A stretch of 38,134 bases of DNA from Bacteroidales bacterium (GTDB lineage: Bacteria; Bacteroidota; Bacteroidia; Bacteroidales; P3): assembly GCA_017962545.1 (NCBI GenBank), contig JAGCVD010000032.1:1-38134 (forward strand). Reading direction: 5' to 3'. A model generated the notes under the pieces. That model searched no databases. It was not told the DNA's origin and saw only the letters and a list, made by a program, of their open reading frames with translations. Position 1 is the stretch's first letter. The number at the start of each line of letters is the position of its first letter. Made by a program: the position numbers and the translations under genes. Shown piece after piece: positions 1 through 6,094 of the stretch.

Positions 1-31
1 ATGTCTTGTCCGATAGTCAAAACCATTATTT

Positions 32-140
<109 letters not shown>

Positions 141-150
141 TTTTTTATAA

Positions 151-178
151 GGAGTTCCAAACGGGACTCCTTTTTTTG
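151..178 (+). terminator. rRNA operon terminator
   Basis: An 8-bp stem (GGAGTTCC / GGGACTCC, one G-U pair) with a four-base AAAC loop is followed by a run of seven T. It starts 10 bases after the 5S gene and is a standard intrinsic terminator. Confidence 0.9.
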
Positions 179-224
179 TTGTATAGGTTTTGTTGTGTGG
201 GCGGGCATTCATGTCCGCCACCAG

Positions 225-764
225 TTACACGCGGTACCGCCCCGCGTCCCCCTTCTGCCGCAGCCGCCTTCTGCGTTCCCCCGGCGGCATGTCGTACTCG
301 CGGCGGTACGACTGGTTGAGGTTCAGCGGCGAGCCGATGCCGCTCCTCTTCGCCACCTCCGCCAGCGTCATCCGCGTGTACCGCATCAGGTCGTCCGCCA
401 TCCGCATCTGGTACGTCAGGCGGAAATCCTCGCCCGTCATCCCAGTCAGGCAGAACACCAGCCCGTCCAGGTCCTGGTAGCGCAGCCCGCGCTCCTCGCA
501 GAACCGCAGCACCGTCCCCGGCGACCCCGCGTCGAGCCACGCCAGCAGCTCGTCCATCATCCTGATGCCCGACCGCTCCGGCGGCCACTCGATGCTCCGG
601 TAGCGCCCCTCGCCCGTCTGCGGGTCGAACTCGCGCACCTCGCGGAACGGCATCCTGTACAGCCCGTCCAGCGTCAGCTGCGGCTCCCGCTTCAGCGTCC
701 TTATCACCTTCGGCCGCCACCGTTTCAGGTCGCCGTACCATCTGTCCTGCTTCGGTCTTTTCAT
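225..764 (-). CDS. AraC-type helix-turn-helix protein
   Basis: This 179-aa protein has an AraC/XylS-like DNA-binding segment in its last 70 residues: an RMADDLMRYTRMTLAEVAKRSG stretch gives the first helix-turn-helix, and a YRREYDMPPGERRR stretch matches the family signature where FRREFGxSPxxYR is usual. The first 110 residues are basic and show no known effector domain. An upstream in-frame ATG at 869 would place the promoter inside the gene, so the ATG at 764 (MKRPKQDRW) is chosen; it lies 18 bp after a good -7 box. The gene is very rich in G and C compared with its AT-rich neighbours, with many Arg codons, which could mean transfer. It is probably a regulator that may control itself through the palindrome at 802-829. 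Target genes are unknown. Confidence 0.72.
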   Translation of the reverse strand: MKRPKQDRWYGDLKRWRPKVIRTLKREPQLTLDGLYRMPFREVREFDPQTGEGRYRSIEWPPERSGIRMMDELLAWLDAGSPGTVLRFCEERGLRYQDLDGLVFCLTGMTGEDFRLTYQMRMADDLMRYTRMTLAEVAKRSGIGSPLNLNQSYRREYDMPPGERRRRLRQKGDAGRYRV

Positions 765-781
765 CGTCGTCAATTTTTTTG

Positions 782-813
782 CAAAGTTACGAAAGTTGAG
801 CGAAATAGCAAAA
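782..813 (-). promoter_or_regulatory. Promoter of the AraC-type gene
   Basis: Read on the minus strand, TTTTG (809-813) is followed after 19 bp by TAACTTTG (782-789). This fits the Bacteroidetes promoter pattern of TTTG, 19-21 bp, TAnnTTTG. The start codon at 764 is 18 bp downstream. Confidence 0.75.
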
Positions 814-829
814 CTTGTTTTGCTATTTC
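802..829. promoter_or_regulatory. Perfect 28-bp palindrome over the -33 box
   Basis: Two 13-base arms (GAAATAGCAAAAC and its exact complement) are separated by TT. The left arm contains the -33 box of the AraC-type gene. A perfect dyad of this size over a promoter element looks like an operator for a dimeric regulator; the binding protein is not known, and the downstream HTH protein is the nearest candidate. Confidence 0.6.
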
Positions 830-900
830 CGAAATGAAGTAACGTCGGCGTAGCCAAAGATACGCCCAAATTTCCATCCGGCCAAATCTTTTTTCGCCGA

Positions 901-1055
901 AATATTCTCCAACAAAATATAGGGAAAATATCTGTGCATCAAGATATATTCCGTATAAATATATGGAGAACCTCGCATAATAATAATAATAATATTCTCC
1001 ATATAAATATCGGGAGAATATTGCACAATTACAATATTCTCCCGCTAAATAATAG
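901..1055. repeat. Four-unit AT-rich hairpin repeat
   Basis: Four imperfect copies start at about 901, 944, 991 and 1033, 42-47 bp apart. Each has the plan AATATTCTCC, 11-12 AT-rich bases, then GGGAGAATAT or a variant. Copy 3 is exact: 991-1000 pairs with 1013-1022 as a 10-bp stem. Copy 2 is followed by an (AAT)n run at about 977-991. The stretch lies in the 417-bp gap between the AraC-type gene and the next gene; 1070-1181 shows nothing more. A minus-strand reading gives a Tyr-rich frame with a 14-15 residue period, but I do not think it is a gene. Confidence 0.65.
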
Positions 1056-1181
1056 GAGTATAAAACCACCTATTTCACCCCCGATTCAAACCCGCTTCAT
1101 GCTTCCGCAAAGCAACATGATAAATCATCAGTGCAATTCCTTCGAATTGTACTGCAGCACATCTTCTATCTATTCTTGTTA

Positions 1182-1868
1182 TTATCTGTAATTAAATGGC
1201 GAAAGATTAACAAAGTCCGAACAGCCGTTCTGTTCCATGAAGTAATCAATAATATCACTTCTGTCATAATCGCCAAACGGAGGGAAATATTGATATTTGC
1301 CGTTTATCATTCCATATTCGTCAAACATTATGAAATTCAATCCCGACCGTAGTCCCTCGCTTGCGTCGGAGACAGCGACGATTTTCTCACTTCCGTCATT
1401 CCCTCTAACTCCAATGAGATGCTCGTCCCTACTGCACTCGTATTTCACGGTACCGAAGCCACTATAAATCTTCTGCGGAAATTCATCAATCAGCACAATG
1501 CATTCTCCTTGTTTAACCGCTTGTGGAAGATATGTTGAGTATAGTTGAATCAAATAGATGAATGTAACTATTCCCAAAAAGAAAGGTATGTGACGCAGTA
1601 AACTTGTTTGTAGCATGCGTTTGCGATAACTTTTTTCCTCCATAATGCGAGATTTTAGCCGTGCCAAAATAAGCGATGCTATCACACCGATAAGGAATAT
1701 CACCATGAACCCTATAAGCCATTTATGCAACATTTCTATGGCAATAGCGACACTGCCTTTTATCCATATCAAGAATATCAGCACACGTTTGCTAATCAAT
1801 ACGAGAAGGATTGCCACTGCTGCCAGTATGGCAAACAACACTGCAGACTTCTTTTTTTCCATTTTCAT
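1182..1868 (-). CDS. Membrane protein of unknown function
   Basis: I do not recognise this 228-aa protein. It has three likely membrane segments: about residues 8-24, 48-70 and 92-110, with a Lys/Arg-rich loop before the third. The remaining 115 residues form a soluble tail with no Cys pairs that suggest zinc binding. The tail contains a KYECSRDEHLIGV stretch and an acidic, aromatic-rich end (FGDYDRSDIIDYFMEQN). The gene is AT-rich and so differs clearly from the GC-rich AraC-type gene downstream. Two start codons are possible, ATG at 1868 and ATG at 1862; no strong ribosome site decides between them. It begins 34 bp after the terminator-like hairpin of the candidate RNA, in the same direction, so read-through from that promoter is possible. 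Confidence 0.72.
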   Translation of the reverse strand: MKMEKKKSAVLFAILAAVAILLVLISKRVLIFLIWIKGSVAIAIEMLHKWLIGFMVIFLIGVIASLILARLKSRIMEEKSYRKRMLQTSLLRHIPFFLGIVTFIYLIQLYSTYLPQAVKQGECIVLIDEFPQKIYSGFGTVKYECSRDEHLIGVRGNDGSEKIVAVSDASEGLRSGLNFIMFDEYGMINGKYQYFPPFGDYDRSDIIDYFMEQNGCSDFVNLSPFNYR

Positions 1869-1901
1869 TCTCTATTTCATTTTTGCCCGTGCCTTAGCAA
1901 T

Positions 1902-1933
1902 AAATAAAAACAAAGCGTGGCACCGTATACCAC
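1902..1933 (-). terminator. Terminator-like hairpin of the candidate RNA
   Basis: On the minus strand GTGG at 1933 pairs with CCAC at 1917, extended by A-T and G-U pairs to about seven, and is followed by the T-rich run GCTTTGTTTTTATTT. The stem is modest, so termination may be partial. Confidence 0.5.
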
Positions 1934-2093
1934 TTCTTTGAATAGAGGCCGTAGGAATTGCCATTGTGAGAAGAAGGGAGAACAGTCCACGCTAATACAC
2001 GCGAACCGTCATACTCATCTGCTCACTTAATAGAAATTTCCTACGTTCCTATTCGCAGTCGGGCATAACGCTTCGACGATTTCCTGCTGAAAT
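1903..2093 (-). ncRNA. Candidate 6S-like regulatory RNA
   Basis: This stretch has no open frame but has its own promoter and a terminator-like end, giving a transcript of about 190 nt. It folds as a long rod: GAATAG (2054-2049) pairs with CTATTC (1945-1940), then an internal loop, then GTAGGAAATT (2044-2035) pairs with AATTCCTAC (1959-1951) with one bulge, then GTGAG pairs with CTCAC further in, closing a large central bubble and an end hairpin. A long hairpin with an open centre and about 190 nt is the known plan of 6S RNA, which binds RNA polymerase holoenzyme. Calling it 6S is inference; another small RNA or a leader for the gene at 1868 is possible. Confidence 0.5.
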
Positions 2094-2099
2094 CGAATG

Positions 2100-2131
2100 C
2101 AAAAGTACGAAGATTATTCGAATTGACCAAA
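2100..2131 (-). promoter_or_regulatory. Promoter of the candidate RNA
   Basis: Minus strand: TTTG (2128-2131), 20 bp, TACTTTTG (2100-2107). Both boxes match the Bacteroidetes pattern. No coding frame starts within 200 bp, which supports an RNA gene. Confidence 0.65.
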
Positions 2132-2181
2132 AATAATTTCCTTCGATGGAAATAACCAAGCGTAGGAAAGCGAGATTTTGA

Positions 2182-2205
2182 ACTGTCACACTGTCACACC
2201 GTCAC
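2182..2205. repeat. Three tandem octamers
   Basis: ACTGTCAC, ACTGTCAC and ACCGTCAC follow one another without gaps. They lie between the candidate RNA promoter and the lepA upstream region. Confidence 0.8.
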
Positions 2206-2254
2206 AGGAAAAGTTTTTTTTCAGAAGAATTCGTAAACCGCAATGCACTCGCCG

Positions 2255-2262
2255 TATCTTTG
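2255..2262 (+). promoter_or_regulatory. Distal lepA promoter, -7 box
   Basis: TATCTTTG matches the -7 pattern exactly. No clear TTTG is found 19-21 bp upstream (only TTCG nearby). If used, the lepA transcript would have a leader of about 235 nt carrying the 11-bp repeats. Confidence 0.4.
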
Positions 2263-2318
2263 CGGCGTGATTCCGACGTTACAAGAGCTATTTGAAACGA
2301 CTGATAAACAATACATTT

Positions 2319-2351
2319 GACCGACCTTCGACCGACCTTCGACCGACCCTC
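2319..2351. repeat. Three 11-bp direct repeats upstream of lepA
   Basis: GACCGACCTTC occurs twice at 2319 and 2330, and GACCGACCCTC at 2341, without gaps. The minus strand reads GAAGGTCGGTC. The region 1934-2504 has no gene that I can support apart from the candidate RNA, so the repeat is intergenic. Confidence 0.85.
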
Positions 2352-2491
2352 GCCCCGATTTTTTGCTGAAATGCGGATAAAATAAGGCTGGAACGCCGAT
2401 GGAGGATTCGGCGAGGAACCCAAGGATGTCCTTTTTGTTTGCGGCATTTTATTTTATGCTTCCGCACCTCTTCTGTGTTGAAAAAAATGTG

Positions 2492-2499
2492 TATCTTTG
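2492..2499 (+). promoter_or_regulatory. Proximal lepA promoter, -7 box
   Basis: TATCTTTG ends five bases before the lepA ATG. Transcription from this box would begin at or next to the start codon, giving a leaderless mRNA. The -33 box is not convincing. Confidence 0.45.
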
Positions 2500-2504
2500 C
2501 ACCG

Positions 2505-4307
2505 ATGAAAAATATCCGCAACTTTTGTATAATTGCTCATATTGACCACGGTAAGAGCACGTTGGCCGACCGCCTGCTGGAGGTGACAAACACCGTCTCG
2601 CAGCGCGAAATGCAGGACCAGGTGCTCGACGACATGGAGTTGGAGAAGGAGCGCGGCATCACTATCAAGAGCCACGCCATACAGATGAACTATTCGAGGT
2701 CGGAGGTCGGAGGTCGGAGGTCAGAGTATATACTGAACCTTATCGACACACCGGGGCACGTGGACTTCAGCTATGAGGTGAGTCGCGCCATCGCGGCCTG
2801 CGAGGGAGCTCTGCTGGTGGTCGACGCCACACAGGGTATACAGGCCCAGACGATAAGCAACCTTTATCTGGCGCTGGAGAACGACCTTGAGATTATCCCG
2901 GTGATGAACAAGATTGACCTCGACAGCGCGATGCCGGAAGAGGTAGCCGACGAGATTGTCGACCTGCTGGGCTGCAAGCACGAGGACATCCTGCGCTGCT
3001 CGGCGAAGACAGGTATGGGTGTACCCGAGATACTCGACGCCATCGTCGACCGCATCCCCGCCCCCGAGGGCGACCCTAATGCGCCCCTTCAGGCCCTCGT
3101 CTTCGACTCGGTGTTCAACCCGTTCCGCGGTATCATCAGCTACTTCCGCATCATGAACGGCACGCTGAAGACGGGCGACCACGTGAAGTTCTACAGCACA
3201 GGCAAGGAGTACGACGCCGACGAGGTGGGCGTGCTGCGCCTGAACATGGAGCCCTGCAAGGAGCTCTCGGCCGGCAATGTGGGATATATCATCAGCGGCA
3301 TCAAGAGCAGCAAGGAGGTGCGCGTGGGCGACACCATCACGCATGTCGACGCTCCCTGCGAGAAGCCCATCGAGGGCTTCGAGGCCGTGAAGCCGATGGT
3401 CTTCGCGGGCGTCTATCCCGTCGACACCGACGACTACGAGGAGCTGCGCGCCAGCATAGAGAAGCTGCAGCTCAACGACGCCAGCCTCACCTTTGAACCG
3501 GAAAGTTCATTGGCGCTGGGCTTCGGCTTCCGCTGCGGATTCCTCGGCCTGCTACACATGGAGATTGTGCAGGAGCGCCTCACGCGCGAGTTCAACATGG
3601 ATGTCATCACCACGGTGCCCAACGTGCAGTACAAGGTGAAACTCACCAACGGCAGCGAGATCGACGTCTACAATCCCTCGGGCATGCCCGAACCCAACAA
3701 TATCGCGGAGGTCTACGAGCCTTACATCCACGCGCAGATTATCACCAAAGCCGACTTCATCGGGCCTGTGATAAAACTCTGCATGGACAAGCGTGGCCAA
3801 CTGAAGAACCAGAACTACCTCACCACCGACCGCATCGAGATTACTTTCGACTTGCCGCTGGGCGAGGTGGTGTTCGACTTCTACGACAAGCTGAAGAGCA
3901 TCTCGAAGGGCTACGCCTCGTTCGACTACTATGTGAACGGCTACCAGCCCTCGAAGCTGGTGAAGCTGGAGATACTGCTCAACGGCGACCCTGTGGATGC
4001 CCTCAGCACGCTGACCTATGTCGACAACGCCTATCCCATCGGCCGCAAGATGTGCGAGAAACTGAAAGACCTCATCCCGCGTCAGCAGTTCGATGTAGCC
4101 ATCCAGGCCGCCATCGGCAGCAAGATTATTGCTCGCGAGACGGTGCGTCAGGTGCGCAAGGATGTGACGGCCAAGTGCTACGGTGGCGACATCACGCGTA
4201 AGCGCAAGCTGTTGGAGAAGCAGAAAGAGGGTAAGAAACGCATGCGCCAGGTGGGCAACGTCGAGGTGCCGCAGAGCGCCTTCCTGGCAGTCTTGAAATT
4301 GGATTAA
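2505..4307 (+). CDS. lepA: Elongation factor 4 (LepA)
   Basis: This 600-aa translational GTPase works on the ribosome; family members back-translocate or rescue stalled elongation complexes. The protein shows the P-loop AHIDHGKST (residues 11-19), the [13 protein letters not shown] switch I region, DTPGHVDF (81-88) and NKID, then the EF-G-like domains and the LepA C-terminal end with [15 protein letters not shown] and [16 protein letters not shown]. The start is ATG 2505 because the family begins [19 protein letters not shown]; the frame is open further upstream but lacks similarity. An oddity is residues 64-74 ([11 protein letters not shown]), coded by four GAGGTCG-type heptamers (2696-2723), where relatives carry a shorter loop before the conserved [11 protein letters not shown] lipoprotein gene follows after 22 bp and probably shares the transcript. 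Confidence 0.97.
   Translation: MKNIRNFCIIAHIDHGKSTLADRLLEVTNTVSQREMQDQVLDDMELEKERGITIKSHAIQMNYSRSEVGGRRSEYILNLIDTPGHVDFSYEVSRAIAACEGALLVVDATQGIQAQTISNLYLALENDLEIIPVMNKIDLDSAMPEEVADEIVDLLGCKHEDILRCSAKTGMGVPEILDAIVDRIPAPEGDPNAPLQALVFDSVFNPFRGIISYFRIMNGTLKTGDHVKFYSTGKEYDADEVGVLRLNMEPCKELSAGNVGYIISGIKSSKEVRVGDTITHVDAPCEKPIEGFEAVKPMVFAGVYPVDTDDYEELRASIEKLQLNDASLTFEPESSLALGFGFRCGFLGLLHMEIVQERLTREFNMDVITTVPNVQYKVKLTNGSEIDVYNPSGMPEPNNIAEVYEPYIHAQIITKADFIGPVIKLCMDKRGQLKNQNYLTTDRIEITFDLPLGEVVFDFYDKLKSISKGYASFDYYVNGYQPSKLVKLEILLNGDPVDALSTLTYVDNAYPIGRKMCEKLKDLIPRQQFDVAIQAAIGSKIIARETVRQVRKDVTAKCYGGDITRKRKLLEKQKEGKKRMRQVGNVEVPQSAFLAVLKLD
2696..2723 (+). repeat. Heptamer array inside lepA
   Basis: Three copies of GAGGTCG and one GAGGTCA in a row, in frame within lepA. 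The same heptamer forms the array at 6230-6257. Confidence 0.9.
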
Positions 4308-4329
4308 TCATTAAAAAACAGTTATAGTT

Positions 4330-4836
4330 ATGAAGAACATGTTCAAGTATCTGGCCGTGATGGCCATAAGTGTTTCCCTCGTAGGTCTGGTGGCATGCGA
4401 GCCCGAGCCTACCACTCCCGAGGACGCCTATTCGTTCCAATATATGGGGAGTACTCTCGAGCCGAACCAGACCGTCACATACAGCCCTTCGATGACTGAT
4501 ATAGCGCAGGACTGGGCCACCACGACCGACTTCTTTGTGGTGAACAATACCGATGCCGACCTGCAGAGTGTGCTGAAGGTGGAGAAGGTGTCGGGTAGCG
4601 CGGAGGCCAACACAATAATGTTCTGCTTCGGCGAAGAGTGCATGACTGCCACTTGCCCGTGGACTTCCGATCCATTGACGATAGTGCCCGGTGTGAACGA
4701 AAATTTGCCGTTGCACGTGCAGTATTCCCCCAGCAGTATAAACATCGAGACGGTTTACCGCATCACTATTGGCAAAGGCACCTCGTTGGAGAGCCCCCGG
4801 TCGGTGCTGCTCAAATTGGGCGGTCTGATAGAATAG
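4330..4836 (+). CDS. Small lipoprotein of unknown function
   Basis: This 168-aa protein starts with a lipoprotein signal peptide: a basic start, a hydrophobic core and the lipobox LVAC, so Cys23 is the likely lipidated residue. The next residues (EPEPTTPED) are acidic, which in this phylum often goes with surface or outer-membrane sorting. The mature part is rich in Thr, Ser and beta-type sequence (QTVTYSP, DFFVVNNTD, VYRITIGKG) and looks like one immunoglobulin-type beta sandwich. It has three more Cys, two of them in the stretch MFCFGEECMTATCP, which could form disulphides in the periplasm. I do not recognise a named family. It follows lepA by 22 bp. Its stop codon is one base from the stop of the converging flippase gene, leaving no room for a terminator. 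Confidence 0.8.
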   Translation: MKNMFKYLAVMAISVSLVGLVACEPEPTTPEDAYSFQYMGSTLEPNQTVTYSPSMTDIAQDWATTTDFFVVNNTDADLQSVLKVEKVSGSAEANTIMFCFGEECMTATCPWTSDPLTIVPGVNENLPLHVQYSPSSINIETVYRITIGKGTSLESPRSVLLKLGGLIE

Positions 4837-4837
4837 A

Positions 4838-6094
4838 TTATTCTTTGAGTGTGCGCTCGTAGCGATACACTTGCCAAAGGTACCATATCAGCAGGGACGC
4901 TGCCACCAGAGCCCCTGCTGTTGCATATAGACGTATGGCCAGCAGGAAGTCGGCGGCATGGATGCCCAGAGCGATGGCTGCCCCCCGGAGCGCCAGCAGC
5001 ACCAGGTAGAATCCGAACTCTGTTCGCTGGGTGGAGAAGACGTTGCTGATGAACATCAGGGAGGTGGAGCTCAGCATCAAGAACACCCAAGGCAGCATCG
5101 CCTGTACATAGATGCCACAGCCTGCCCAGCGGCCGCCGAAGCAGAAGGCGAAGACGGGCTCGGCGACGAACCAGGCCAGCACAAACAATGGGATTGCGAT
5201 GGCGTTAAGGATGAGCAGGAAGCGCGTAATCAGCCGGCTGACACTCTGCCGTTGGCGCACGGCTTCGGCGGTGCGGGCGTAGAGAACTTGCTCGAAGGCC
5301 ACGTTGAGAATGTTGATGGGGCGGAAAGTGAAGGTCAGCGCCAAAGCGAAGAGACCCACGTCGGCGCGGTCGAAATAGAGCGCCAGCCAGAGGAAAGGCA
5401 GGTTGGACGAGAAACTATTGACGAAGTCCTTGGTGGCCACATAGCGCGGGTAGTTGCGATGCTTGCGGGCTACGGATTTCAGTTCGGTATTTGGAATTCG
5501 GAGTTCGGAGTTTTTGGGATACCTTAACCGATATACCAAGTTTCCTATGGCGCGGCCAGCCACGGTGCCGATGGGCATTCCGGCTTGCAGGACACCCAGC
5601 AGACCCAGCGCTATCTTGATGACGGCTCCCGATGCAGCATTGACGGTCTCCGAGGTGGCCATAGTGCCATAGCGGTGGGCGCGGTTGAACAGGAAGCTAT
5701 ATACGCGTGAGGTGCCGCAGAAGAACACCATGGGAGGGATGAGCAGCACAATCCAGCCCAACTCGTCGAAGTTGCCAGGCAGGGCGCCTGTGAGCCACAA
5801 TACCAAGGCGATGGTAAGTAACGCGGTCGATACGATGGCGTTGAGCCTCAGCGTGAAATGCGCCATAGCGGAAGCCTCACGGTCGCTGTCGGCCACCACG
5901 ATAGCCAGTTCATATTTACACGTGCTGAGGATGATAAGCACCTCGATATAGGAGTAGAAGATGGAGTAGAGACCATAGTCTTCGGTGGAGAAGATGCGGG
6001 TCAGGGCGAAGTAGGCCACCAGACTGATAATCTGTGCCAATATGTTGCCGCTCAGCAACGTGCTCATCTCGCGGATAATGGTTTTCTGCTTCAT
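4838..6094 (-). CDS. Polysaccharide flippase (Wzx/MATE-like)
   Basis: This 418-aa protein is a multi-pass membrane protein of the polysaccharide biosynthesis export family (Wzx type), which moves lipid-linked sugar units across the inner membrane. The N-terminus (EMSTLLSGNILAQIISLVAYFALTRIFSTEDYGLYSIF) is the typical first pair of helices of the family, with RxFSxxDYGLYS after helix 1. About 10-12 hydrophobic segments run to the C-terminus. Around residues 192-205 (KNSELRIPNTELKS) there is a hydrophilic stretch coded by a heptamer array (5481-5515), in a loop between helices. Its ATG overlaps the TGA of the VWA-like gene by four bases, so the two are translated together. No glycosyltransferases are near, which is unusual for a flippase gene. 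Confidence 0.88.
   Translation of the reverse strand: MKQKTIIREMSTLLSGNILAQIISLVAYFALTRIFSTEDYGLYSIFYSYIEVLIILSTCKYELAIVVADSDREASAMAHFTLRLNAIVSTALLTIALVLWLTGALPGNFDELGWIVLLIPPMVFFCGTSRVYSFLFNRAHRYGTMATSETVNAASGAVIKIALGLLGVLQAGMPIGTVAGRAIGNLVYRLRYPKNSELRIPNTELKSVARKHRNYPRYVATKDFVNSFSSNLPFLWLALYFDRADVGLFALALTFTFRPINILNVAFEQVLYARTAEAVRQRQSVSRLITRFLLILNAIAIPLFVLAWFVAEPVFAFCFGGRWAGCGIYVQAMLPWVFLMLSSTSLMFISNVFSTQRTEFGFYLVLLALRGAAIALGIHAADFLLAIRLYATAGALVAASLLIWYLWQVYRYERTLKE
5481..5515. repeat. Heptamer array inside the flippase gene
   Basis: Five units on the plus strand: AGTTCGG, TATTTGG, AATTCGG, AGTTCGG, AGTTTTT. The units are degenerate but keep the 7-bp period. Confidence 0.75.

Noticed and set aside
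145-741. 198-codon minus-strand frame over the AraC-type gene
   Set aside because: It is a shadow frame of a GC-rich gene; only the other frame has the HTH signature and a promoter at its start.
901-1055. CRISPR array
   Set aside because: Repeats are imperfect, units are mostly dyad, there are no constant-length unique spacers and no cas genes.
770-1069. Tyr-rich 99-codon frame on the minus strand with a 14-15 residue period
   Set aside because: The period comes from the DNA hairpin repeat, the frame runs through the AraC-type gene's promoter and palindrome, and the sequence has no sensible protein composition.
2721-3344. 207-codon frame antisense to lepA
   Set aside because: Mirror of conserved lepA codons; no promoter and no family features.
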